Source: Gammaproteobacteria bacterium TMED92
Lineage (GTDB): Bacteria > Pseudomonadota > Gammaproteobacteria > Pseudomonadales > Azotimanducaceae
Reading direction: 5' to 3'
Assembly (NCBI GenBank): GCA_002170355.2
Contig: NHET02000044.1
Coordinates: forward strand, 52,393 to 58,082
Length of the DNA: 5,690 nucleotides
Program-made: the position numbers and the translations under genes
The notes under the pieces: model-generated
Seen by the model: only the letters and a program-made list of their open reading frames with translations
The model's database searches: none
What the model was told of the DNA's origin: nothing
Part shown: one piece after another, positions 1-5,690 of the stretch
How the letters are laid out: every line of letters starts with the position of its first letter
Position numbering within the stretch: position 1 is the first letter of the stretch

Positions 1-347
1 TCGGCGCGACGTCGCTTTGTTGCCGCCGTGGGTTTGGTCGCGTAACGGGTCTTGGGCACGTGCCAAGCTGCGGCGATCATTCTCTCGGCACGGTCGATAG
101 CGTCTTCCTTGTTGCGTAGTTGTGATCGATGACTGCTGGCCTGCAAGATGAGCTCTTGGGACTTGTTGATGCGTCGAGACTGTTGGTCGCGAAGCCGCTT
201 TATGACACCGGGCGGCAGCGCCAACTTCGGCAATGGAATACGCAACTCAACTGCTGTTGCGGTCTTATTCACATGCTGACCGCCAGGTCCAGATGCGAGG
301 ACGAAGCGAAACTCGCAAAGATGCGCTGGCAATTTATACAAGGCCAT
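1..347 (-). CDS. arfB: ArfB/YaeJ-type peptidyl-tRNA hydrolase, alternative ribosome-rescue factor (3' end cut by window)
   Basis: Codon-independent release factor that enters stalled ribosomes lacking a stop codon and hydrolyses the peptidyl-tRNA; it acts in the cytoplasm on the 70S ribosome. My translation of the minus strand gives about 115 residues before the window edge. The catalytic GGQ sits at residues 22-24 within SGPGGQHVNKTAT, the class I release-factor signature, and the N-terminus is as short as in E. coli YaeJ (about 140 aa), with no codon-recognition domain. The visible end (TKPTAATKRRRA) is the start of the basic tail that in ArfB enters the mRNA channel; the rest is outside the window. 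I chose the ATG at 345-347 because the frame has no other ATG/GTG back to an in-frame TGA, although the Shine-Dalgarno is weak. It lies 69 bases downstream of the secreted-protein gene on the same strand, so co-transcription is possible. The short N-terminus and GGQHVNKT make prfA/prfB unlikely. Confidence 0.93.
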   Translation of the reverse strand, partial: MALYKLPAHLCEFRFVLASGPGGQHVNKTATAVELRIPLPKLALPPGVIKRLRDQQSRRINKSQELILQASSHRSQLRNKEDAIDRAERMIAAAWHVPKTRYATKPTAATKRRRA

Positions 348-416
348 GAATCCGTGATAACTGCTGCGGCTGCAAGTCTGCGGTCGCGGTTCGGTATGGC
401 GTTGGGAGCTTCAAGG

Positions 417-1010
417 TCACTCGCCTTGGGAGGCAGAATCGCGGTCAAATACTCGTTGGTACGTTTGCTTCTTAGCTTTTTTGTGTTTAATGCTCACTTC
501 CACTAACAACCTGCCGTCTTTGCGTATCGACCAGGATTTGCTGACTTTGCGTTCCGAGGTCTTATATTTTTGCTGAATTCTCTTACGGTTCCATTTGCTG
601 TCGCGGCCGCGATAGTGACCTGCCCGAAGGGTTTCTTGTTGTTCCGCGGGATCCAGATCCGGGTAGGTGAGCTGAATTTTCTTGTCCGCGACAGAGATCG
701 ACATCTGTTTGCAACGCAACACCTCAGGTTGCTTAGCGGTCAGTGGTGAATGCCCTTGGGCTCGAGGTCCACCACCGGGCAATGGAATACCCATGACAGA
801 TATTTGCGCCCGCCCAGCAGTTGGTATTTTGATGGTTTTGTCATCGAGATCGTTGCGCAGCAGTTCAGTTTCCTCTTGGTTTAGTACCCAATCCCCGGCA
901 TAAACAGGCGTTGGTTTTTCCGCGGTCGCCACAGCACAAAACAAAATGCTCAGGCAGCCACAAATGGCGGATCTAAAAAGAAAACGTAAAGGCTGGTGCT
1001 GCGCGTTCAT
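417..1010 (-). CDS. Secreted basic protein of unknown function
   Basis: I do not recognise a named family. From the ATG at 1008-1010 the product is 197 aa. Residues 1-30 look like a Sec signal peptide: a short polar N-terminus with R9 and R13, a hydrophobic core at about 14-28, and an A-T-A cleavage site before E31. C25 is preceded by Phe and does not form a lipobox, so a soluble periplasmic or secreted protein is likelier than a lipoprotein. The mature part opens with AGDWVLNQEETELL, has a Gly/Pro-rich stretch at 74-82 (GIPLPGGGP), and ends in a very Lys/Arg-rich segment (about 132-190) containing W-S-I-R-K-D-G-R-L-L-V and closing with RVFDR. Alternating strand-like segments suggest a small beta-rich fold, which is inference. 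The frame stays open upstream to an ATG at 1151, but that would add 47 residues in front of the signal peptide and fill the divergent promoter gap, so I reject it. The chosen start has no strong ribosome binding site. Confidence 0.75.
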   Translation of the reverse strand: MNAQHQPLRFLFRSAICGCLSILFCAVATAEKPTPVYAGDWVLNQEETELLRNDLDDKTIKIPTAGRAQISVMGIPLPGGGPRAQGHSPLTAKQPEVLRCKQMSISVADKKIQLTYPDLDPAEQQETLRAGHYRGRDSKWNRKRIQQKYKTSERKVSKSWSIRKDGRLLVEVSIKHKKAKKQTYQRVFDRDSASQGE

Positions 1011-1153
1011 AGCTAAAGTTTGGGTGCTTTGATTGATGGGTGCAAATGCGATCGTAGCCGCTGATTTTTTGTAGGACTCGCCGGGGCGCTTTACAATAAC
1101 CCGCTGCGCCGCTGGCACAACGTTCGCGGCCATTACTGTACGGGAATACAAGT
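1011..1153. promoter_or_regulatory. Divergent intergenic region between the secreted-protein and 113-aa genes
   Basis: This 143-base gap must drive transcription in both directions. The best minus-strand pair I see is TTGTGC, 16 bases, then TATTGT (about 1119 to 1092), which is 3/6 and 4/6 to sigma-70 consensus and therefore weak. I see no convincing plus-strand pair: TTTACA at 1090-1095 has no matching -10. No clear operator repeat is visible. Confidence 0.3.
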
Positions 1154-1495
1154 ATGAAGGAACTAGCGCGGTCAGAGCTGATTGAACAAATCACAGCCTG
1201 GCAATCTGGACAACTACAAAGCGAGGCGATGTGGAATTGGGCGCTGCAGCAACGTGCTGAATGCAAGCCGGTAGATGTAGCAGTGCGCGACACATTGGAT
1301 ATGTTGTGTGGGATTCCCGAAGACTTACTGCTGCCAGAGGACGCTGAAGTGATGCTCGACGCGTTGGCAAATCCGCCCGACCAAGCAGACCTCTCGTCCA
1401 ATTTGTTGTGGAATTACGCAGATATGATTGATCAAAGCGCGCGCCGTCGAATGCTTGTCGAGGATCCGTTTTACGCGCCGTTTTGTGGTAACTAG
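1154..1495 (+). CDS. Small acidic protein of unknown function upstream of tesB
   Basis: The product is 113 aa with no signal peptide or membrane segment, so it is probably cytoplasmic. I cannot name a family. It is Leu/Asp/Glu-rich and looks mostly helical: an N-terminal helix (about residues 1-32) carries W16, W27 and W29 in the pattern ITAWQSGQL...MWNWALQQR. A second acidic helical segment covers about 41-73 (VRDTLDML...EDAEVMLDALANPP), followed by NLLWNYADMIDQSARRRML. The ATG at 1154 is preceded by GGGAA at 1142-1146 with 7 bases of spacing, which supports the start. The stop is 20 bases before the tesB start on the same strand, so the two probably share a transcript. It is a real gene rather than a chance ORF, judging by the ribosome binding site, the spacing and the amphipathic composition. 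A link to thioesterase function is only a neighbourhood guess. Confidence 0.75.
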   Translation: MKELARSELIEQITAWQSGQLQSEAMWNWALQQRAECKPVDVAVRDTLDMLCGIPEDLLLPEDAEVMLDALANPPDQADLSSNLLWNYADMIDQSARRRMLVEDPFYAPFCGN

Positions 1496-1515
1496 GCAAA
1501 TAGGCCACTGATTCA

Positions 1516-2334
1516 GTGAGTGACAAACTGACAGAGTTGCTAGCGCTGCTGGATCTAGAACAGATCGATGAGGGTATTTTCCGTGCGACTCATCCGAAGA
1601 GTCGGATTAAGCGCCTATTTGGCGGGCAAATCATGGCCCAGGCGCTCATGGCGGCTATTCGCACGGTGGATGCTGAGCGATCTGCGCATTCCTTACACGG
1701 TTATTTTCTGCGACCCGGAGACCCATCTACTGCCGCCATCATCCGAGTGGAGCGTACCCGAGACGGCGGCTCGTTCTCGACGCGGCGGGTTTTGGTGACC
1801 CAACGTGGTGAGACGATCTTCAGTATGGACGCCTCCTTTCAAGAGCACCAAAGCGGACTGAGTCATCAATTGTCAATGCCAGATCTCAGTCCACCGCCTG
1901 CCGCAAAAATACCCCCGGCGCTGATGGACGGGGTGTTTGTGACCTGGCGCCACGAGTTTAGGCGCTTGCAATCGCAGACCCCGCAACCGCCAGAGCAGTT
2001 TGTTTGGTTCAAAGTCACCGGCAAGGTGCCGATGCTCCCCGCGCTGCACACCTGCTTGTTGGTTTACGAGTCAGACACGGCTCTTTTGGGTACCGCGCGA
2101 CTGCCACATCGCGGCCGCTATCATCGTGATCACATGCAGGTAGCAAGCCTCGACCACGCGATGTGGTTTCACCGATCTTTTGATATTAATCAATGGCTGC
2201 TGTACGCCATTGACTCTCCCAGTACCAGCGCCGCACGTGGTTTTACCCGTGGCAACATCTTTAGCGAGGACGGCACGCTGATCGCATCAACCGTTCAAGA
2301 GGGTTTGATTCGCGTCTCTGGCAGTGGATCGTGA
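1516..2334 (+). CDS. tesB: Acyl-CoA thioesterase II (TesB, double hot-dog fold)
   Basis: Hydrolyses acyl-CoA thioesters to free fatty acid and CoA in the cytoplasm; in E. coli TesB is a broad-range medium/long-chain enzyme. The 272-aa product aligns along its length with my recollection of E. coli TesB (286 aa), from an N-terminus SDKLTELLALLDLEQIDEG (E. coli SQALKNLLTLLNLEKIEEG) to STVQEG near the end. The first hot-dog repeat includes FGGQIMAQAL (35-44) and HGYFLRPGD (61-69); the second includes DHAMWFHR (213-220) and ARGFTRG (240-246). The catalytic trio maps to D187 (in YESD), S211 (in ASLDH, where E. coli has Thr228) and Q261 (in TVQEG). The middle is about 14 residues shorter than in E. 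coli. The start is GTG at 1516: an in-frame TAG at 1501-1503 excludes any earlier start and the N-terminal alignment fits, although the ribosome binding site is poor, so translation may be coupled to the gene ending at 1495. Confidence 0.95.
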   Translation: MSDKLTELLALLDLEQIDEGIFRATHPKSRIKRLFGGQIMAQALMAAIRTVDAERSAHSLHGYFLRPGDPSTAAIIRVERTRDGGSFSTRRVLVTQRGETIFSMDASFQEHQSGLSHQLSMPDLSPPPAAKIPPALMDGVFVTWRHEFRRLQSQTPQPPEQFVWFKVTGKVPMLPALHTCLLVYESDTALLGTARLPHRGRYHRDHMQVASLDHAMWFHRSFDINQWLLYAIDSPSTSAARGFTRGNIFSEDGTLIASTVQEGLIRVSGSGS

Positions 2335-2336
2335 AG

Positions 2337-3383
2337 CTACAATGCCTCCACCAAATTGCGCAGCTTGTCGCATTGTTGAACTCGTTCCGCTGTATCCGCT
2401 CCCACGAAACTAACGTTTAGTGCATTCACGCCAGATTCTTGCAGAGCCTGGAGGCGTTCGCGCACAAAGCCTTCGTCGCCAATTAGGGCGCTTTGCGCCA
2501 AATAATCGGCTGGAATGGCTGCAGCGGCCTCGTCCTTTTTCCCGGCAAGGTACAAGTCTTGGATTTGCTTTGCTTCGGCGGCATAACCACTTTGAGCGAA
2601 AATGTCGTTATAGAAGTTCTTCGAGCGTGCTCCCATGCCGCCAATGTACAGCGCCGCGCCCGCTCGCCCACGTTCACGGTGATGTTCCATGTCTTGGCCA
2701 ATGGCCACCGTGCCACCCGCAAAGATTTCTAATGGCGCGCGGTTAGGATCGCGTAACGCGTTGCCCTTGTTGAGCGCATCGCCCCACACGACGTGGGCAG
2801 CTTCGGGGGTATAGAAGGCTGGTAGCCAGGCATCCGCCAACTCAGCAGTGGCTGCAACACTAGCCGGTCCAAGCGAGGCAATGGCTATGGGTATGTCGTC
2901 GCGCACTGGATGATTAATGAGCTTCAACGGTTTACCAAGACCCGTACCCTGATCTTGGGGCAGTGGTATCTGGTAGTGGTTCCCCATGTGTTGCACCCGC
3001 TCGCGACGCCAAACTTGGCGGCAGATCTCGATCACTTCGCGTGTACGGGCTACGGGCGCGTTATATGCAACACCATGAAAGCCCTCAATAACTTGCGGCC
3101 CCGAAGCGCCTAAGCCAAGCATGGCCCGGCCGTCAGACAAATAGTCTATGCCCGCTGCGGTCATGGCCAATAAGCTGGGTGTGCGGGTGAAAATTGGCAG
3201 GATGCCCGAGGCTATGGTCACCCGTTCGGTTTGCGCCGCAAGAAAGCCCATGGCACTTGGTGCGTCGAAAGAATAGGCTTCAGGCACCCAGACCACATCG
3301 AGGCCGGCTTTTTCAAGGTTTTGGACTTCGGCAACGGCTTGCTTAAAACCGCCAGCGTAGCTGAGCAAAGTTGCGATGCGCAT
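2337..3383 (-). CDS. LLM-class (luciferase-like) oxidoreductase, Rv3520c-type
   Basis: Predicted cytoplasmic flavin- or F420-dependent oxidoreductase of the bacterial luciferase-like (TIM-barrel) superfamily; substrate unknown. The 348-aa product matches the family named for Mycobacterium tuberculosis Rv3520c in length and in landmark motifs: VPEAYSFDAPSAMGFLAA (33-50), RTPSLLAMTAAGIDYLSDGR (67-86), LGLGASGPQVIEGFHG (89-104), GLGKPLKLINHPVRDDIPI (148-166), LGPASVAATAELADAWLPAF (171-190) and LYIGGMGARSKNFYND (245-260), followed by the late IGDEGFVRERLQ (301-312). The ATG at 3381-3383 is well supported by AAGGGG (3391-3396) with 7 bases of spacing. The frame stays open upstream to 3800, but that extension overlaps the M20 gene on the other strand and lacks family similarity. 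The gene is monocistronic here: convergent with tesB (two bases apart) and divergent from the M20 gene. Mycobacterial members are associated with F420, but FMN use in this host is equally possible. Confidence 0.9.
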   Translation of the reverse strand: MRIATLLSYAGGFKQAVAEVQNLEKAGLDVVWVPEAYSFDAPSAMGFLAAQTERVTIASGILPIFTRTPSLLAMTAAGIDYLSDGRAMLGLGASGPQVIEGFHGVAYNAPVARTREVIEICRQVWRRERVQHMGNHYQIPLPQDQGTGLGKPLKLINHPVRDDIPIAIASLGPASVAATAELADAWLPAFYTPEAAHVVWGDALNKGNALRDPNRAPLEIFAGGTVAIGQDMEHHRERGRAGAALYIGGMGARSKNFYNDIFAQSGYAAEAKQIQDLYLAGKKDEAAAAIPADYLAQSALIGDEGFVRERLQALQESGVNALNVSFVGADTAERVQQCDKLRNLVEAL

Positions 3384-3390
3384 ATAGTTT

Positions 3391-3396
3391 CCCCTT
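3391..3396 (-). promoter_or_regulatory. Strong ribosome binding site fixing the monooxygenase start
   Basis: The minus strand reads AAGGGG followed by 7 bases (aaactat) and then the ATG at 3383. It separates the true start from the long open extension of the same frame up to 3800. Confidence 0.8.
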
Positions 3397-3563
3397 AAGA
3401 AGTGAACGCTGTTCGTAGATGCGTAGATAAAATTTGTGCACAGTATAGCGGCATCGGCTGGAACTGAATCCACAGTTGTAACAGGCCGTGTGGTGAAGCA
3501 AGAAAAGCCTGCCAGAGAGCCGGTTGGCGCCAAAAAATACATACAGTGCGGATCATCGCTAAA

Positions 3564-3568
3564 GGGAG
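3564..3568 (+). promoter_or_regulatory. Ribosome binding site deciding the M20 gene start
   Basis: GGGAG lies 7 bases before the ATG at 3576. It favours that ATG over the in-frame GTG at 3546, which has no comparable site and would put ten extra residues in front of the signal peptide. Confidence 0.8.
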
Positions 3569-3575
3569 TAAAGAC

Positions 3576-5009
3576 ATGGCCTTTCGTTTTTTTGCCGCTA
3601 GGCTGAGGCACATAGCGCTGTTGTTGGCTGTTGCCTGCTTGGGGAGCGTGCTGTCGGCAGCGAGTGCCTACGGTCAAGGCATTGACCGATACGCCGACGA
3701 TGCTGTGCAACGATTGTCCGATTACTTGCAGATCGACACCATAAACCCTCCAGGGAACGAATCCCGTGGCGTTCGTTACCTGGCGACGCTGCTGGAGCAA
3801 GCAGGAATTCCCTATGAAACGGTAGAGTCCGCCCCCGGCCGCGGTAATCTTTGGGCTCGTTTAGACGGCGAGAGCGTCGACGGCGCGCCGAAGAAGCCAA
3901 CTCTGGTGTTACTGCACCACATTGATGTGGTGCCCGCGAATAGGCAGCACTGGAGCTTTGATCCACTGTCTGGCGATGTGAAAGAGGGATTCATCTACGG
4001 CCGTGGCGCGATAGACACCAAAGGCTTGGGTATTGCCCAACTGCAAGCGTTTTTGGCGTTGGCGGCCAGTGGCAAAACGCTCAATCGTGACGTTATGTTG
4101 TTGGCCTCGGCAGATGAAGAAGCGGGAGGTTTTTTTGGTGCGGGCTGGTTGATTGAGAATCGGCCTGAGCTTTTTGACGGCGTCGGGTATGTCCTCAACG
4201 AAGGCGGCTCCGGCCGAGCATTTGGAGATCGCGTCGCGGTATTGGTCGAGGTCACTCAAAAAGTGCCGCTGTGGTTGCGGCTCACCGCAACGGGTCGGCC
4301 CGGCCATGGCTCGGCGCCACAGGTGCAAACATCGGTTACGCGTTTGATTAGGGGCCTCAAGCGAGTCAGCGAAACCGAGTTTCCGGTGCGTGTAATTGAA
4401 CCGGTGGCAACCATGTTTGAGGGTTTGGCACCCTACCAAGCGCTGGCGGGGCAAACGGCTGTACCCAATGTGCGCGAGGCGGTGAACGACAGCGACTATT
4501 TGTTGGAGTTGAAATTGCGCAATCCCGGTGGCCACGCGCTGCTGCGCAATACGTGTTCGATCACCACGTTAGAAGGCAGCGCAAAAATAAATGTGGTACC
4601 TGCCGAGGCGCACGCAGAACTCGACTGTCGCTTGTTGCCAGACCAAGACCCAGAAGCGTTTTTGCAAGAGTTAACGGGGATCATCAACGACCGGCATATC
4701 CAGATAGAAAAGATTATGAGCTTCACGCCCGCCATCAGTCGCACGGACACCCCGCTGTTCACTGCCCTGCAAGAGGTTGCGGATGAGGTCTTCGGCGCGC
4801 CCGTGATCCCGACGGTAGCGGGGGGGTTTACCGATTCGCACTTTTTCCGCGATTTGGGCATTACCAGTTATGGTTATTCGCCCTTTGCTTTTGCCCCAGG
4901 CGAATTTGCTGGAGTGCATGGAAATGACGAGCGCCTAGCGGTAGAACAACTGGTGCGTGGCGTCAAAATCTATTACCGGCTGCTGCAAAAGTTTACTGTT
5001 GCCCGTTAA
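3576..5009 (+). CDS. Exported M20-family zinc metallohydrolase (peptidase/amidohydrolase)
   Basis: Predicted periplasmic or secreted di-zinc hydrolase of an amide bond (carboxypeptidase, aminoacylase or N-acyl-amino-acid hydrolase type); the exact substrate is not readable. The 477-aa product begins with a Sec signal peptide: R4, R9, R11, hydrophobic core 13-27, cleavage near A31 or G33. C21 is preceded by A-V-A and is not a good lipobox. The M20 site is complete: H115 and catalytic-support D117 in HHIDVVP, bridging D147 in YGRGAIDTKG, catalytic E181 and ligand E182 in DEEAGG, E209 in LNEGG, and H448 in VHGNDER. The dimerisation (lid) domain inserted in the middle carries GRPGHGSAP (H244), as expected. 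Length suits the larger M20 enzymes such as the PM20D1-like group. The gene is followed after 26 bases by a serine hydrolase with its own strong ribosome binding site, suggesting a two-gene operon. The M20 assignment is firm; the subfamily is uncertain. Confidence 0.92.
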   Translation: MAFRFFAARLRHIALLLAVACLGSVLSAASAYGQGIDRYADDAVQRLSDYLQIDTINPPGNESRGVRYLATLLEQAGIPYETVESAPGRGNLWARLDGESVDGAPKKPTLVLLHHIDVVPANRQHWSFDPLSGDVKEGFIYGRGAIDTKGLGIAQLQAFLALAASGKTLNRDVMLLASADEEAGGFFGAGWLIENRPELFDGVGYVLNEGGSGRAFGDRVAVLVEVTQKVPLWLRLTATGRPGHGSAPQVQTSVTRLIRGLKRVSETEFPVRVIEPVATMFEGLAPYQALAGQTAVPNVREAVNDSDYLLELKLRNPGGHALLRNTCSITTLEGSAKINVVPAEAHAELDCRLLPDQDPEAFLQELTGIINDRHIQIEKIMSFTPAISRTDTPLFTALQEVADEVFGAPVIPTVAGGFTDSHFFRDLGITSYGYSPFAFAPGEFAGVHGNDERLAVEQLVRGVKIYYRLLQKFTVAR

Positions 5010-5023
5010 CTGAAACATTGAAA

Positions 5024-5029
5024 GAGGAG
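5024..5029 (+). promoter_or_regulatory. Ribosome binding site of the serine hydrolase gene
   Basis: GAGGAG lies 6 bases before the ATG at 5036, within the 26-base gap after the M20 stop codon. No terminator hairpin or T-run is visible in that gap, which supports co-transcription. Confidence 0.8.
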
Positions 5030-5035
5030 ACTGCT

Positions 5036-5690
5036 ATGGAGATTAAGGCTACAGCTTTGGACTTTGCGCCGATGCATGAGCGTATGGAGTTCTATGTGCA
5101 AGAAAACATTCTGTCGTGCTGCGCGACCGTAGTTATGCAGGGCCAAGACATAGTGGATTATCAAACTTTCGGCTACATGGATTTGGAGACGAAGACGCCA
5201 CTGCGCACTGACGCCATCTATCGCATGTACTCCAATACCAAGATTGTCACCTCGGTCGCGCTGATGATGCTGCACGAAGAAGGTCTGTTTGACTTAGACG
5301 ATCCGTTGGCGAAGTACTTGCCTCAGTTTGACGGGGTAACGGTGCTAAAAGCCGATGCCCAATCCGCGAGTGATACCGAACCTGCAAAACAAATGATCTT
5401 AATTCGTCACATATTGAGTCACAGCGCCGGCTTCTCGTATGGATTTATAGAACCTGAGTCGGTCATCGACCAAGCGTACTTGCAGGGCGGCCTCAATGTT
5501 TTAGCGGATGCAAGCATAGATCTTGAGGAATTTTGTGATCGCGTGGCAAAGCTGCCGCTGGCCTATGAGCCAGGAACGAGTTGGCGATATTCCGTTGCGA
5601 CAGATGTTTGCGCGCGGCTGGTAGAGGTGCTGTCGGGAATGCCATTCGATGAATTTCTGCAACAGCGCATATTCGCGCCACTGGATATGC
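5036..5690 (+). CDS. Serine hydrolase, beta-lactamase/CubicO family (3' end cut by window)
   Basis: Penicillin-binding-protein-like serine hydrolase related to class C beta-lactamases and EstB-type esterases; many members are esterases or peptidases rather than antibiotic-inactivating enzymes. The 218 visible residues contain the nucleophile motif S66-N-T-K69 in YRMYSNTKIVTSVALM, the family landmark GLFDLDDPLAKYLPQF (83-98), LSHSAGF (127-133, the usual LLSHTSG block), and Y185-S-V in PGTSWRYSVATD, where Y185 is the expected catalytic tyrosine. The C-terminal domain with the H/K-x-G motif is outside the window. There is no signal peptide: the N-terminus MEIKATALDFAPMHERMEFY is polar, so a cytoplasmic location is likely, unlike the exported M20 product upstream. 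The ATG at 5036 has a strong ribosome binding site. Residues 105-119 form a polar insertion between the PLAKYLP and ILSH blocks, a position that varies in the family. Confidence 0.9.
   Translation, partial: MEIKATALDFAPMHERMEFYVQENILSCCATVVMQGQDIVDYQTFGYMDLETKTPLRTDAIYRMYSNTKIVTSVALMMLHEEGLFDLDDPLAKYLPQFDGVTVLKADAQSASDTEPAKQMILIRHILSHSAGFSYGFIEPESVIDQAYLQGGLNVLADASIDLEEFCDRVAKLPLAYEPGTSWRYSVATDVCARLVEVLSGMPFDEFLQQRIFAPLDM

Larger units (their letters stand above)
3384..3575. promoter_or_regulatory. Divergent intergenic region between the monooxygenase and M20 genes
   Basis: These 192 bases must contain promoters for both divergent genes. On the minus strand, TATACT (3447 to 3442) is the best -10 candidate and would give an untranslated leader of about 50 bases for the monooxygenase; no good -35 lies at the usual spacing (at best TTCAGT with a 15-base spacer). 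On the plus strand I find no convincing -35/-10 pair for the M20 gene. A short inverted repeat GAAC-GCT-GTTC (3404-3414) and a GTGCAC palindrome (3435-3440) are present but too short to call operators. Confidence 0.35.

Noticed and set aside
361..400. CTGCGG-type short repeats in the gap between the secreted-protein gene and arfB
   Set aside because: They are short and imperfect, with no T-run and no stable stem I can support as a terminator or regulatory RNA.
129..506. Plus-strand open frame of 125 codons
   Set aside because: It lies antisense to arfB, whose GGQ motif and basic tail are unmistakable; the plus-strand translation has no recognisable motif or ribosome binding site.
1011..1151. 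N-terminal extension of the secreted-protein frame to an ATG at 1151
   Set aside because: It would place 47 residues before a clear signal peptide and occupy the whole divergent promoter gap.
973..1401. Minus-strand open frame of 142 codons
   Set aside because: It overlaps both the signal-peptide region of the secreted protein and the 113-aa gene, and its Ser/Cys-rich product looks like an antisense shadow.
3404..3414. GAAC-GCT-GTTC inverted repeat as a possible LexA-like operator
   Set aside because: The arms are only four bases with a three-base spacer, which does not fit the gammaproteobacterial CTGT-N8-ACAG box, and no damage-response gene is adjacent.
3384..3800. Upstream extension of the monooxygenase frame (139 extra codons)
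   Set aside because: The family length (about 348 aa) and the AAGGGG ribosome binding site fix the start at 3383; the extension runs antisense through the M20 signal peptide.
3909..4535. Minus-strand open frame of 208 codons inside the M20 gene
   Set aside because: The opposite strand carries every M20 metal ligand in frame; this frame has Arg/Gln/His-rich shadow composition and no start signal.
1..5690. A novel defence, mobile or biosynthetic system
   Set aside because: I found no transposase, integrase, toxin-antitoxin pair, nuclease, CRISPR repeat or assembly-line enzyme; the genes are ordinary metabolic, ribosome-rescue and unknown-function genes in short operons.

Overview
The window is a compact, protein-coding stretch of bacterial chromosome with moderately high GC by eye. 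The gene content (an ArfB-type rescue factor, a TesB thioesterase very close to the E. coli protein, and exported proteins with Sec-type signal peptides) suggests a proteobacterium, most likely a gammaproteobacterium and possibly an environmental or marine one. That assignment is inferred from remembered protein similarity, not from a marker gene. I see no tRNA, rRNA, CRISPR array, insertion sequence, integrase, phage gene or long repeat, and no gene-free stretch longer than about 200 bases.

Layout. Bases 1-1010 hold two minus-strand genes: a secreted basic protein of unknown function (1010 to 417) and, 69 bases downstream, arfB (347 to the window edge, C-terminus cut off). A 143-base divergent gap (1011-1153) separates them from a plus-strand pair: a 113-residue protein of unknown function (1154-1495) and, 20 bases later, tesB (1516-2334, GTG start). 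tesB converges on a minus-strand luciferase-like monooxygenase of the Rv3520c type (3383 to 2337), with only two bases between the stop codons. A 192-base divergent gap (3384-3575) leads to a plus-strand pair: an exported M20 metallohydrolase (3576-5009) and, 26 bases later, a serine hydrolase of the beta-lactamase/CubicO type (5036 onwards, cut by the window end).

Functionally this reads as housekeeping and peripheral catabolism: ribosome rescue, acyl-CoA hydrolysis, a flavin/F420-type oxidoreductase, and two hydrolases acting on amide or ester bonds. No single pathway ties all seven genes together. The two plus-strand pairs look like short operons. I found no convincing new multi-gene system. 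The points most worth following up are the cofactor of the monooxygenase, the substrates of the M20/serine-hydrolase pair, and the two genes of unknown function.
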